Below, in pieces: positions 36,173 through 44,896 of a stretch of 64,000 nt of DNA. The translations under genes were made by a program, and so were the position numbers. The notes beneath the pieces are model-generated. The model was not told the DNA's origin. It was given only the letters and a program-made list of their open reading frames with translations, and did not search any database. Source of the DNA: Microtetraspora glauca (GTDB taxonomy: Bacteria > Actinomycetota > Actinomycetes > Streptomycetales > Streptomycetaceae). Within the stretch, counting starts at the first letter, position 1; each line of letters opens with the position of its first letter. The stretch covers positions 1 to 64,000 of the forward strand of contig JOFO01000023.1 in assembly GCA_000721275.1 (NCBI GenBank), given 5' to 3'.

Positions 36173-36661
36173 TCAGGACCACTGCTGGTCGGCGAGGGTG
36201 GTGACCGGCTGGGGCTTGCCGATGACCGCCAGGGCGATGAAGAAGTTGATCTGGCCGATCGCGACAGTCAGGGTCGCCAGCGCCTTCTCGTCGTAGTGCC
36301 GCGCCGCCTCCGCGTACAGGTCGTCGGTGACGCGCTCGCGGCCGGGCGGGGCGGGCTGGAGGGTGGCCTCCACGAGGGCGAGGGCGGCGCGCTCGGCGGC
36401 GGTGAAGCAGAGGGCGTCCTGCCAGGAGGAGACGGCGGTGATGCGCTCCTCGGTCTCGCCGGCCTTGCGCAGGAAGCCGGTGTTCAGGGTCGTCAGGTAG
36501 GTGTTGCCGACGATCTGGCCGGCACGCAGGTGCACGAGGTTGATCGTGCCGCGCGGCACCGAGCGGTTGCCGGTGGCGCGGAAGAGGGCGGCGCTGACGT
36601 CGTTCAGCTCGGGCACGAGCGCGGTCGGGTCGGACATGCGGGAGATCGGGGTCTTCGTCAT
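36173..36661 (-). CDS. Carboxymuconolactone-decarboxylase-family protein without CxxC
   Basis: A product of 162 residues from the second ATG of the frame (MTKTPISRMSDPTALVPELNDV), with AAGGAAG upstream. The AhpD/CMD fold is seen from NLVHLRAGQIVGNTYLTTLNTGFLRKAGETEERITAVSSWQDALCFTAAERAALALVEA. In AhpD-like peroxidases this loop reads NGCAYCxDMH; here both cysteines are missing (VGNTYLTTLN), so thiol peroxidase chemistry is unlikely. It may be a decarboxylase-like or scaffold protein. It is divergent from the MerR-clamp regulator, whose operator lies between them. Confidence 0.75.
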   Translation of the reverse strand: MTKTPISRMSDPTALVPELNDVSAALFRATGNRSVPRGTINLVHLRAGQIVGNTYLTTLNTGFLRKAGETEERITAVSSWQDALCFTAAERAALALVEATLQPAPPGRERVTDDLYAEAARHYDEKALATLTVAIGQINFFIALAVIGKPQPVTTLADQQWS

Positions 36662-36797
36662 GGCGGTCGCTTCCTTCTTCGTCCGGGGCGCTCCGTCGGC
36701 GCCTTCGTCCCGTGGGTCGTTCGTCGTTCGTCGTGCGTCGTTCGTTGTCATGACGGAGCGGGGCGGGGAGATGTGACCGGGGAAGCGTTTTTTCTGC

Positions 36798-36828
36798 TTG
36801 ACCTTCGAGTGGGTCGAAGGTCGACCAT
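36798..36828 (+). promoter_or_regulatory. MerR-type promoter with 23-bp operator
   Basis: A perfect 9-bp inverted repeat GACCTTCGA-N5-TCGAAGGTC (36800-36822) lies between -35 TTGACC (36798-36803) and a -10-like GACCAT (36823-36828) with a long 19-base spacer, the classic layout of MerR-regulated promoters. The GTG of the regulator gene follows seven bases later, so the mRNA may be leaderless. Confidence 0.75.
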
Positions 36829-36834
36829 GGCGCC

Positions 36835-37926
36835 GTGTCCCCTTCCGAGCTCATGCCGATCGGGGTCTTCGCCCGGCGTACCGGGCTGACCGCGAGCGCC
36901 TTGCGTTTCTACGCCGATTCCGGGCTGCTGCCTCCCGCCGAGGTCGACCCGGTCACCGGGTACCGCTCCTACGCCGACGGGCAGGAGGAGCGGGCCGGTG
37001 TGCTGCGGCGGCTGCGGGAGATCGGGATGCCCCTCGCGGACGTCCGGGCGGTGCTCGACGGCTCGCCCGGGGAGGCGGCCCGGCGGATCGACGCGCACGT
37101 CGCGCGGGTCGTCGGGGAGGCCGCGGACGTGCGGCGGAAGGCCGCGGTCCTCACGGCGGGCCTCACCGCCGGCCTCGCGCCGGCGTGCGCGCCCGGGGAC
37201 GCGGGGCGGCTGCCGGTCGCCGCGCTGCGGGGGCCGGTGCTGGCGGACGCCGTCGAGCAGGTGCTGACCGCGACCGTGCGGGAGCCGGGGCTGCCGGTGC
37301 TCGGCGGGCTGCGCGTCGAGGCGGCGCCGGGGGCGGTGTCGCTGACCGCGACGGACCGGTACCGCCTCGCGACCCGGACCCTGGTCCCGGTGGAGGCGGG
37401 CGCGGGCACCTGGGCCGCCACCGTCGACGGCGACGCGCTGCGGGCCGCCGTCCCGGACGTCCGCCGCAGTCCTCTCGTACGCGTCGAGGCGACGCCGTAC
37501 GGGCTGTGGCTGCGGATGCCGGAACGGGAGGACCGGCACTGCCCGCTGCTGGCGGACGACTTCCCCGACCACCGGCTGATGCTCGCGTCGCTGCCCGCGG
37601 CCACGACCCGGGTGACGGTCGCCAAGGGCCCGCTGCTGCGGGCCCTGGAGGAGCAGCCGGACCCGTGCGTCACGCTGCGGGTGTCCCCCGGTGTCCTGGA
37701 CGTGTCGGGGGTGCCGCTGGACGCGGTCACGACCGGGCGGGAGCTGCGGATCCGCTTCGTGCTGACCACCCTCCACCCGGCCGTCAGCACCGCCCTCGGG
37801 CCCGACGTGATGCTGGACCTGCGCGGGCCGGACCGGCCCGTCACCGTCCGCTCCGCCGACCGGGGCGACCTCACCACCCTGGCCATGCCCGTACACGACC
37901 GAGAAGGACGAAGGAAGCGACGATGA
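36835..37926 (+). CDS. MerR regulator fused to a DNA-polymerase-III-beta (sliding-clamp)-like domain
   Basis: The protein has 363 residues from a GTG. The N-terminal MerR HTH (about 7-75) reads MPIGVFARRTGLTASALRFYADSGLL and YADGQEERAGVLRRLREIGMPLADVRAVLDG, followed by a short coiled coil. From about residue 120 the sequence matches DnaN-type clamp folds: LRGPVLADAVEQVLTATVREPGLPVLGGLRVEA, VSLTATDRYRLATRTL (cf. the ATDRYRLA motif of DnaN), LMLASLPAATTRVTVAKGPLLRAL and LRIRFVLTTLHPAVSTALG. It is too short for a three-domain clamp, with about two domain units. It may sense a ligand or a DNA end through the clamp fold. Its stop overlaps the TPR-like gene (ATGA). Confidence 0.8.
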   Translation: MSPSELMPIGVFARRTGLTASALRFYADSGLLPPAEVDPVTGYRSYADGQEERAGVLRRLREIGMPLADVRAVLDGSPGEAARRIDAHVARVVGEAADVRRKAAVLTAGLTAGLAPACAPGDAGRLPVAALRGPVLADAVEQVLTATVREPGLPVLGGLRVEAAPGAVSLTATDRYRLATRTLVPVEAGAGTWAATVDGDALRAAVPDVRRSPLVRVEATPYGLWLRMPEREDRHCPLLADDFPDHRLMLASLPAATTRVTVAKGPLLRALEEQPDPCVTLRVSPGVLDVSGVPLDAVTTGRELRIRFVLTTLHPAVSTALGPDVMLDLRGPDRPVTVRSADRGDLTTLAMPVHDREGRRKRR

Positions 37927-38432
37927 GCGGTAGCAGCACTCCCCCTCCCGACAGCACCATGGAGGCCATCGGCCGGGCCGTCGCCGACGGGCAGGGCGGT
38001 GACGCCGCCGGTGCCCGCGCGCGGCTGCTGGAGCTGTGGTCCGGGATCGGCGTCACCGGCGACCCGCTGCACCGGTGCACCCTCGCCCACCACCTGGCGG
38101 ACCTGTACGACGACCCCGCTCAGGCCCTGGCCTGGGACGTCCGCGCCCTGGACGCCGCCGACGCGCTCACCGAGCAGCGTCTCCAGGAGCACCACGCGGG
38201 GCTGGGCGTCGCCGGGCTCTACCCGTCGCTCCACCTCAACCTCGCCGACGCCTACCGCCGCCTCGGCTCGTTCGAGACGGCCGCCGGGCACCTCGCCGCG
38301 GCCCGCGAGCACGCCCCCGCGCTCCCCGGCGGGTACGGCGCGCTGATCCGTACCACCCTCGACGAGGTGGCGGAGGCGGTCGCCCGGCGCGACACCGCGC
38401 GCCGGGCCTCGGCGCCCGGTGCCGGGCGGTAG
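37923..38432 (+). CDS. TPR-like helical protein
   Basis: The product has 169 residues, its ATG overlapping the previous stop. A helix-pair pattern is visible (LHRCTLAHHLADLYDDPAQALAWDVRALDAADAL; LHLNLADAYRRLGSFETAAGHLAAAREHAPAL) with the TPR-like A-x-x-x-L-G-x-x-x-x-A spacing. It is soluble and ends in a basic tail. Probably a partner or target protein of the MerR-clamp regulator. No enzymatic motif is seen. Confidence 0.7.
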   Translation: MSGSSTPPPDSTMEAIGRAVADGQGGDAAGARARLLELWSGIGVTGDPLHRCTLAHHLADLYDDPAQALAWDVRALDAADALTEQRLQEHHAGLGVAGLYPSLHLNLADAYRRLGSFETAAGHLAAAREHAPALPGGYGALIRTTLDEVAEAVARRDTARRASAPGAGR

Positions 38433-38437
38433 CGCCG

Positions 38438-39697
38438 CTACGCGACGTGGAAGACGATGGCGTCCGCCAGGGTCTCGCAGCGGCGCACGGCGTCCTCGCG
38501 GGTGGGGGCGGTCGCGAAGACGTAGCCCCGGTCGGAGGAGAGCAGCGAGTCCATCGCCGACACCTCGTCGCCGGGGTGCTTGCCGATCACCGCTCCGGCG
38601 TCCGCGTCCGCGAAGTCCTTGAGGTACGGGATCATGTGCGGCGCGCGTTCGCCGGCCGGGACCCGGCGGACCGGGACGGGCAGGTCGTCGGCGCCGGTGA
38701 TCGCGGTGATCCGGCCCGGGGCAGCGTCCAGGAAGCGGATGGCCGCGCCCTGCCGGGGCTCCGGGGCCGTGCCGGGCAGCCGGTCGATGCCGAGCGGGAC
38801 GGTGAGGAAGAGCCGCGCCGGGTCCCAGCCGGTGGCCCGGTGCACCATCTCGGGGATGCCGGCGCCCGACAGGCGGTTGTGGGTCTCCAGGAGGCGCGGG
38901 CCCGCCGGGGTGAGGACGAACTCGCTGTGCGAGGGGCCGTCGGTGAGGCCGACGGCGTCCAGCACGCCGGCGGTGAGCGCGTGCAGCTCCGCCAGGACCG
39001 GGCGGGCCGCGTCGCTGGGGACGCTGCACTCCCACTCGACGAAGTGCTCGTTCACCCGGTACTCGCTGACGCCCAGCACGACGTGGCGGCCCTCGTGGGA
39101 GAACGCCTCGACGCTGACGACCGGGCCGTCCAGGTACTCCTCGGCGAGCACGCCGCCGTACCCGAACTCCTCGATCTCCCGGAAGGCGCGGGCGGCGTCC
39201 ACCGGGTCCGCGACCACGTTGATGTGCAGGCTGCCGGCGCCCTGGCCGGGCTTCAGCACGATCCGGTCGCCGACCTCCGCCAGGAACGCGGCGGCCTCGT
39301 CGGCGGTGTGGACGCGGCGGTGCCGGACGGGGCTGAGGCCGGCCCGGTCCAGGGCCTGCCGGGTGAGGGCCTTGTCCTGGATGGTCCGGGACACCTCGGG
39401 CGGGGTGCCGGGCAGGCCCAGCTTCTCGTTGACCTCGCCGACCGGCACGGCGGACAGCTCGGTGGTGGTGAGGATCCGGTCGAACGGCGCGGCCTCGTGC
39501 AGCGGGCGCAGCAGTTCCAGCAGCGCGCCGGTGTCGGTGATGTCGCAGGTGAGGATGGAGACGACGTGCGGTTCGGCCTCGGCGCGGTCGAACTGGCCCT
39601 CGGTGTGGACGAGGGTGACGTCGATGCCGAGGTCGCGGGCTCCGTGGACGGGGGCGGGACGGCCTCCGACGACGGCGATGCGGGGCCGTGTGGTCAT
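38438..39697 (-). CDS. ATP-grasp ligase (last gene of the LysW operon)
   Basis: The protein has 419 residues; its ATG overlaps the previous stop as ATGA. N-terminal Rossmann-like part RIAVVGGRPAPVHGARDLGIDVTLVH, then the ATP-grasp core: DKALTRQALDRAGLSPVRHRRV, DRIVLKPGQGAGSLHINVV, YGGVLAEEYLDGPVVSVEAFSHEG, PRLLETHNRLSGAGIPEM. A C-terminal lid domain follows (RRVPAGERAPHMIPYLKDF). It joins a carboxylate to an amine through an acyl phosphate. The layout matches L-amino-acid ligase/carnosine-synthase-like enzymes of non-NRPS peptide assembly. Likely couples the carrier-made amino acid with another amino acid; substrates are unknown. Confidence 0.85.
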   Translation of the reverse strand: MTTRPRIAVVGGRPAPVHGARDLGIDVTLVHTEGQFDRAEAEPHVVSILTCDITDTGALLELLRPLHEAAPFDRILTTTELSAVPVGEVNEKLGLPGTPPEVSRTIQDKALTRQALDRAGLSPVRHRRVHTADEAAAFLAEVGDRIVLKPGQGAGSLHINVVADPVDAARAFREIEEFGYGGVLAEEYLDGPVVSVEAFSHEGRHVVLGVSEYRVNEHFVEWECSVPSDAARPVLAELHALTAGVLDAVGLTDGPSHSEFVLTPAGPRLLETHNRLSGAGIPEMVHRATGWDPARLFLTVPLGIDRLPGTAPEPRQGAAIRFLDAAPGRITAITGADDLPVPVRRVPAGERAPHMIPYLKDFADADAGAVIGKHPGDEVSAMDSLLSSDRGYVFATAPTREDAVRRCETLADAIVFHVA

Positions 39698-40014
39698 CGC
39701 GGTGCTCTTTCCGTGGCAGGGGTCAGGGTGCTCAGGGGGGTGCTCGGGTGGACCTCGCGTTCGACGCGCGGCAGGATCTCGGGGACGTAGATCTCCTGGA
39801 TGGCGGCGCCCTCGCCGTGCGCCTCCCAGTGGGCGCGGCTCGCCCAGCGCTCGACGAGGACGAAGCGGAGGGGGTCCGCGTCGGAGCGGTACGCCTCCCA
39901 GGCGACGCAGCCGTCCTCGGCGAGGCACAGCGGGCGCATCCGGCGCAGCGCGTCGGCGACGGGTCCGGCGTCGGCCGGGTCGGGGACGCGGACGATGACG
40001 ATCAGGTCGAACAT
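39694..40014 (-). CDS. Antibiotic biosynthesis monooxygenase (ABM) domain protein
   Basis: The product has 106 residues. The dimeric alpha-beta barrel pattern MFDLIVIVRVPDPADAGPVADALRRM, CVAWEAYRSDADPLRFVLVERWASRAHWEAHGE is typical of the ABM/YgiN group. Some members oxygenate polycyclic substrates without cofactor, others are regulators or unknown. Its start overlaps the SDR stop by one base and its own stop overlaps the ATP-grasp start, so it is translated as part of the operon. Role in the pathway unproven. Confidence 0.85.
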   Translation of the reverse strand: MFDLIVIVRVPDPADAGPVADALRRMRPLCLAEDGCVAWEAYRSDADPLRFVLVERWASRAHWEAHGEGAAIQEIYVPEILPRVEREVHPSTPLSTLTPATERAPR

Positions 40015-40982
40015 CAGGCGGCTCCCCCGGCGGGCTGCGCGGCGGCGGCGATCCGGACGATCTCCGGGAGCCAGTCGCGGATCGCGGCGAGGTCCGCGCC
40101 GAGGGCGAGGGCCCGGGCGGGGTCGACGCCGAAGTCGGCGGGGCAGGAGTACGGGGAGAGCGCGGGGTCGCCGGCCGGGTCGTCCTTTTCGACGACGGCG
40201 GTCGCCTTCCCGGTGGCGCGCTCCACGGCCGCGCACACGTCGTACACGTCGGCCGTGTCGGGCGAGGCGACGTTGAAGACGCCTCCGTCGGGGGCGAGTT
40301 CGCCGGTGGCGGCGCGGGCGAGGAACGCGGCGGCGTCCGGGGCGTGCACCAGGGACGTGCGGCCCGGGCGGGCGTGGGCGGTGACGGGTTCGCCGGTGCG
40401 GGCGCGGTCGAGGTGGAAGTCCAGCCGGCCGGTGAAGTCGCCGGTGGCGGCGAGGACATGGGCGACGCGGGCGATCGTGACGGGCACGCGGGCGTGCCGC
40501 ACCAGGGCCGCCTCGGCCTGCCGCTTGCCCTCGCCGTAGTTGCGGCCGACGAAGTCGAGGTCGTGCCAGGGCAGTTCGGTGTCGTACGCGTACTCCTCCG
40601 GCCGGAGCTCGTCCTCGCGGGCGAAGGCGCTCATGGGCGGCGCCGGGATCCGGTGCCGGAAGGTGTCGGCGTTGTACACCTCCATGCTGCTGGTGAGCAC
40701 GAACCGGCCGGCGCGGGCGCCGAAGGCCGTCGCGGCCTCCAGGGCGGCGGCCGGGGTGTAGCACGCCTGGTGGACCACGGCGTCGAACCGTTCGCCGGCG
40801 ACGGCGGCGGCCAGCTCGCCCGGCCGGGTGACGTCGGCGGTCAGCCGGCGGACGGCCGTGCCGAACGGGTCGGGGGTGCGGCCCCGGGTGACGAGCGTGA
40901 CCCGGTGGCCCTCGTCGAGCAGCCGGCGCACCAGGAGCTTCCCGAAGAAGCGGGTTCCTCCGATGACGCAGATCTCTGCCAT
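40014..40982 (-). CDS. NAD-dependent epimerase/reductase (extended SDR)
   Basis: A protein of 322 residues. The nucleotide loop GGTRFFGKLLVRRLLDEGHRV, the TLVTRGRTPDP segment and NYGEGKRQAEAAL with the catalytic Tyr-x-x-x-Lys pair are present. FNVASPDTADVYDVC forms the C-terminal substrate domain. The group resembles isoflavone-reductase-like or UDP-glucose-4-epimerase-like SDRs of secondary metabolism. In this operon it could reduce or epimerise the carrier-made hydroxyketone or the released amino acid. A 44-base gap separates it from the MFS gene, one of only a few gaps in the operon. Confidence 0.85.
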   Translation of the reverse strand: MAEICVIGGTRFFGKLLVRRLLDEGHRVTLVTRGRTPDPFGTAVRRLTADVTRPGELAAAVAGERFDAVVHQACYTPAAALEAATAFGARAGRFVLTSSMEVYNADTFRHRIPAPPMSAFAREDELRPEEYAYDTELPWHDLDFVGRNYGEGKRQAEAALVRHARVPVTIARVAHVLAATGDFTGRLDFHLDRARTGEPVTAHARPGRTSLVHAPDAAAFLARAATGELAPDGGVFNVASPDTADVYDVCAAVERATGKATAVVEKDDPAGDPALSPYSCPADFGVDPARALALGADLAAIRDWLPEIVRIAAAAQPAGGAA

Positions 40983-41026
40983 CTCTCGCTGTCTCTCTTC
41001 CCTGTCTCTCTCTTCCCCGGGAGGGG

Positions 41027-42280
41027 TCAGGCCTTGACCGGTTCGGCGGACGACGGTTCGGCGTCGCCGGCGGCGTCCGCGGGGCGGTCCTCGTCGCGGC
41101 TGGCGAAGCAGATGACGGCGCACAGCGCGGCGACGGCCGCGGCCACGTACCAGTTGGCGCCCGGCAGTCCGGCGGAGACCGAGACGTCGAACATGACGCC
41201 GGCGAGCAGCGCGCCGGCCATGTTCCCGGCGCTGCGGAAGAAGTGCATGGCGCCCATGGCGCGGGCGAGCTGCTGCTCGGGCACCTTGCGGGCGACCCAC
41301 ATGTCGAAGGACGGCACGAAGAGGATCTCGCCGAAGACGACGACGAAGCAGCCGGCGACGACGGCCCACAGCGCGGCCGGGCCGGCGCCGAAGAGGGCGA
41401 AGGCGACGGCCATGGCGGTCAGGCCGATGCCCATGACCACGCCCGGGCGCAGGTGCTTGATCGCCAGCTTGAAGACCGGGTACTGGAGGACGAGCAGGCT
41501 GAGGCCGGTGATCCAGAAGGGCGCGGAGGGCGCCCAGCCGGGCACGTACTTCCCCATGTGCAGCGGGATGCCGACGACGAAGCACAGGGACAGGAACCAG
41601 AACACCGCCGACAGCAGGAAGTAGCGGGTGGCGCCGCCGACCTCGACGGACTTCAGCCCGGCGAGGCTGAACAGCGGGGCCCGCTCCGCGCCGGCGTCCT
41701 TGCGGGGGGCGGCGGTGCCGTCGGCCTGGAAGCCGTCGCGGGGGATGAACAGCGACGCCGACAGGCAGAAGCCGAGGAAGAGCACGAAGACGGCGGTGAA
41801 CACGACCCGCAGGTCCATGCCGAGGAGCAGACCGCCGGCGAGCGCGCCGCCGAACAGGCCGACCTGCGCGGACATCTGGAACGTCGAGAACGCCTTGGCG
41901 CGCTCGTCCTCCGGGTACGACACCAGGATGTTCTTCAGGCCGGGGAAGGCCGTGCCGGAGCCGAAGCCGATGAACAGGGCCAGCAGGCTGTAGACGAGGA
42001 CGCCGCTGGTGAAGCCCATGAGGCCCAGCGAGACCGCCTCCAGGCCGGTGCCGACGAACACCGCGCCGCGGATGCCGAGCCGGTCGGCGAAGCCCTCGTA
42101 GGAGAAGGTCGCGGCCAGCCGCCCGACGTACGTCATGCACATGACGACGCCGGCCCAGAAGCCGCTGTCGCTGTCGCCCAGCGAGGCCACCAGGATGGGG
42201 AACCAGATGAAGTTCCCGATGTGGGCGAGGAAGATCCCCGCGTTGAGCCCGAAGAGGGCGCTTCTGCGCTGGCTGGTCAC
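41027..42280 (-). CDS. MFS transporter of the LysW cluster
   Basis: The protein has 417 residues from a GTG that overlaps the amidohydrolase stop (GTGA). Twelve helices are seen, beginning RSALFGLNAGIFLAHIGNFIWFPILVASLG. The motif A-like loop FSYEGFADRLGIRGAVFVG and a matching one after helix 8 mark the MFS. A charged central loop (IPRDGFQADGTAAPRKDAGAERAPL) parts the halves. It probably exports the small product of the operon and confers self-protection. Confidence 0.88.
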   Translation of the reverse strand: MTSQRRSALFGLNAGIFLAHIGNFIWFPILVASLGDSDSGFWAGVVMCMTYVGRLAATFSYEGFADRLGIRGAVFVGTGLEAVSLGLMGFTSGVLVYSLLALFIGFGSGTAFPGLKNILVSYPEDERAKAFSTFQMSAQVGLFGGALAGGLLLGMDLRVVFTAVFVLFLGFCLSASLFIPRDGFQADGTAAPRKDAGAERAPLFSLAGLKSVEVGGATRYFLLSAVFWFLSLCFVVGIPLHMGKYVPGWAPSAPFWITGLSLLVLQYPVFKLAIKHLRPGVVMGIGLTAMAVAFALFGAGPAALWAVVAGCFVVVFGEILFVPSFDMWVARKVPEQQLARAMGAMHFFRSAGNMAGALLAGVMFDVSVSAGLPGANWYVAAAVAALCAVICFASRDEDRPADAAGDAEPSSAEPVKA

Positions 42281-43605
42281 AGGACTGCCTTTCCGTTCGT
42301 GGGGGCCGAGCGGAGCTCGGAGATCGCGCGGGCGACGGCGGCCCGGTCGACCGGCACACCGCGGACGACGGTGGCCAGGGGCAGCGCCGACAGCGGGCCG
42401 CCGGGGGTGTGGAGGTTGAAGGTGGCGGGGGCGCCGGTCCGCAGCGGCGGCCGCGGGTCGCGGACGCCGCTCAGCGCGTCGAAGTGGCGGCGGCCGGTGA
42501 CGGTGGCCTGCCGGCGCAGCTCCTCGGCGAGCCCGTCGTCGTCGCCGGCGAGCAGGGCGAGCTCGCTGAGGAACGAGTAGCCGTGGTAGGCGCCGAGGTT
42601 GCCGGAGTCGGTGCCGATGAGGAGGTCGCCGCGGCGCAGCGCCGCCAGCGCGTTGCGGCGCATGTCGGCGAGGGCGGCGGTACGGGTCTCCTGGCAGCCG
42701 TACGCGATGCCGAAGGGCTGCTCGACGGTGCGGACGAACTCCAGGTTCGCGGGGTCCTGGGTGTCGAGGAAGCCCTCGCGGCCGTACTCCTCCAGGAACT
42801 CCTCCCGCGTCATGATCATCGACCGGAGGCCGGCGAGCGTGGAGACGAACCGGGCGCCGTCCAGCTCCTTCCAGTCGGCGTCGTCGAGGGTGCGGTCGCG
42901 GACGGTGTGGGCGAAGAGCCGGAAGCCGCAGTCGTACGCGAACCGGGTCTCCTCCAGGGTGTTGCAGTCGACGACGGCCGTGACGCCGCGCTCGGCGGCG
43001 ATCCGGGCGGTGAAGCGCAGCACCCGCTCCGAGAGCCGGGAGAAACGGACCGGGCTGCCGGGCTGCTCGGTGCCGTCGGTGAACATGACCTTGAGGAAGG
43101 TGCCGCCGCGTTCGGCGTTGGACCGCAGCGCGTGCTCCAGGTCGGCCTCGACGCCGAGCATGTGGACCGGCGCGGGGAACTCCACGCCGTGCCCGGTGCG
43201 CCCGGCCGCGTCGGTCATCGCCGTCACCGCGTACCCGCAGTGGACGACCTCGGGGTACGGCCACGGGGACGCCTCCCGGCCGGCCCGCCAGGCGTCGTCC
43301 ACCAGCGGGAAGCCGAACATGTCCACGACATGGGTGACCCCGTGGTAGAGGTACTGGAGGGCGACGATCCGCGGGTCGTCCACCGAGTCGTCCCAGTTGG
43401 CGGGGAGCGAGACGTGGGCGTGGGTCTCGGTGTAGCCGGGCCACAGCTCGGGCTCCGAGCCGGTGCGGCGGCCGGCCGGGACGAAGGCGGTGAAGACGCC
43501 GTCCTCGGCCGTCACGTCGTACAGCGCCTCGTCGTCGAGGAGGGGGACCGCGACCCCCCGGACGGTGAGGGTCCCCGCCTCCTGCCGGATCGGAGCCGCG
43601 CTCAC
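42277..43605 (-). CDS. Amidohydrolase-superfamily protein with altered metal site
   Basis: The protein has 442 residues from a GTG overlapping the next ATP-grasp stop. N-terminal beta-sandwich, then the metal motif WPGYTETHAHVSLPAN (HxH), GGTFLKVMFTDG with the usual carbamylated Lys, FAHTVRDRTLDD and LIGTDSGNLGAY with the catalytic Asp. The strand that normally carries the VHAH ligand reads VVDCNTLEETRFAYDCG, so one His is replaced (Asp/Cys/Asn). The fold is that of imidazolonepropionase/Xaa-Pro dipeptidase-like hydrolases. It may cyclise or cleave an amide of the product. Confidence 0.8.
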   Translation of the reverse strand: MSAAPIRQEAGTLTVRGVAVPLLDDEALYDVTAEDGVFTAFVPAGRRTGSEPELWPGYTETHAHVSLPANWDDSVDDPRIVALQYLYHGVTHVVDMFGFPLVDDAWRAGREASPWPYPEVVHCGYAVTAMTDAAGRTGHGVEFPAPVHMLGVEADLEHALRSNAERGGTFLKVMFTDGTEQPGSPVRFSRLSERVLRFTARIAAERGVTAVVDCNTLEETRFAYDCGFRLFAHTVRDRTLDDADWKELDGARFVSTLAGLRSMIMTREEFLEEYGREGFLDTQDPANLEFVRTVEQPFGIAYGCQETRTAALADMRRNALAALRRGDLLIGTDSGNLGAYHGYSFLSELALLAGDDDGLAEELRRQATVTGRRHFDALSGVRDPRPPLRTGAPATFNLHTPGGPLSALPLATVVRGVPVDRAAVARAISELRSAPTNGKAVL

Positions 43606-44855
43606 CGGGCGACCTCGACCCGCATGCGCAGCTCGATCCGGCCCAGGGCGTCCTCGCAGCGCTCGTTGACCTGGGCGCGGTCCTCGCCGGTGAAGATGAG
43701 GTGGCCGATCCAGTCGAAGTTGCTCTTGGCGAGCCGGTCGACGGCGGTGCCGGGCTTCTTGTACGCCTGCGCGCTGTGGAAGCCGGGCAGGCCGGCGAGG
43801 GCGTCGAAGCCGATGGACTCGACGGTGCCGGCGATCGGGGCGCCGAACCAGTGGCCGCCGGCCGTGGTGCCGCCGGGGAAGGGGAGTTCGGGGCGCTCGC
43901 CGAGGGCCTGCCGGATGACCTCCAGGTAGGCGTCGACGCCGGAGGAGATCTTCATCAGGGTCGGCACGATGCCGCCGATCAGCCGGCCGTTGACCTCGCA
44001 GAGCACCGGGCCGTCGGGGCCGAGCAGGAACTCGGTGTGGATGAAGCCGAAGTCGACGCCCAGCTCGTTCAGGACCTGCGTGGTCATGGCGAACAGCTCG
44101 TCCTGGAGCGGGTGGCCGTCGAAGTAGGTGGCGCCCATCTCGATGAAGTGCGGGAAGCCGCTGAGCGGGCGGTCGGTGAGGCCGAGGTTGACGACCTCGC
44201 CGCCGGCCAGCACGCAGGACTCGACGGAGATCAGCTCGCCCTCGACGAACTCCTCGATGAGGATGTCGGGGATGCGGACGACGCCGCGCCCGTAGTCGGT
44301 GACGCGCTCCAGCTCGGCGAGGTAGTCGCGCAGGTCCTGCTCGTCCCTGAGGTGGAGGACGTGGAGGCTGGCGGTGCCGTCGGACGGCTTGACGACGCAC
44401 GGGAAGCCGATCTCGCGGACGGCGGCCTCGACCTTCGCCGGGTCGTCGACGTGCGCGAAGCGCGGCTGGCGGACGCCGGTGCCGTCGAGGGTGAGGCGGG
44501 TGCGGTGCTTGTGGCGGGCGTTGAGAGCGCCGTCGACGCTCATGCCGGGCAGGCCGAGGGAGCGGGCCACGGTCGCGGTGTGCACGGTGTGGTACTCGCT
44601 GTAGGTGGTGACGCCGTGCACCGGGTTGCCGGCGTGGATCTCCTTGGCGATCCGCTCCAGCTCGTCGATCGAGAACGCCTGGTCGCTCTTCACGACCTGG
44701 CAGCGGGGGTGCGCGAAGGCGTCCTTCGCGAGCGGCGAGGCCGCCAGGTAGAAGTCGGGGTCGGCGGAGACGAGGGTGACGTCGTGGCCCAGCTCCAGGG
44801 CGTTGGCGATGCCCTGGATGCCGTTCGGGTTGCACTCGATCATCAGGACGTGCAT
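43602..44855 (-). CDS. Second ATP-grasp ligase of the LysW operon
   Basis: The protein has 417 residues; its ATG follows AAGGAG. MHVLMIECNPNGIQGIANALELGHDVTLVSADPDFY begins the pre-ATP-grasp domain. The core shows HKHRTRLTLDGTGVRQPRFAH, FPCVVKPSDGTASLHVLHL, ILIEEFVEGELISVESCVL and LCEVNGRLIGGIVPTLMKISSGVDAYL. Like the enzyme at 38438 it belongs to the carboxylate-amine ligase group (BacD/TabS-like). Two such ligases in one operon suggest a di- or tripeptide product. A 41-base gap separates it from the transketolase gene. Confidence 0.85.
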   Translation of the reverse strand: MHVLMIECNPNGIQGIANALELGHDVTLVSADPDFYLAASPLAKDAFAHPRCQVVKSDQAFSIDELERIAKEIHAGNPVHGVTTYSEYHTVHTATVARSLGLPGMSVDGALNARHKHRTRLTLDGTGVRQPRFAHVDDPAKVEAAVREIGFPCVVKPSDGTASLHVLHLRDEQDLRDYLAELERVTDYGRGVVRIPDILIEEFVEGELISVESCVLAGGEVVNLGLTDRPLSGFPHFIEMGATYFDGHPLQDELFAMTTQVLNELGVDFGFIHTEFLLGPDGPVLCEVNGRLIGGIVPTLMKISSGVDAYLEVIRQALGERPELPFPGGTTAGGHWFGAPIAGTVESIGFDALAGLPGFHSAQAYKKPGTAVDRLAKSNFDWIGHLIFTGEDRAQVNERCEDALGRIELRMRVEVAR

Positions 44856-44896
44856 GGCGGGACTCCTTGCGGACGTGGGGTGGTGGGGGCGGCGGG

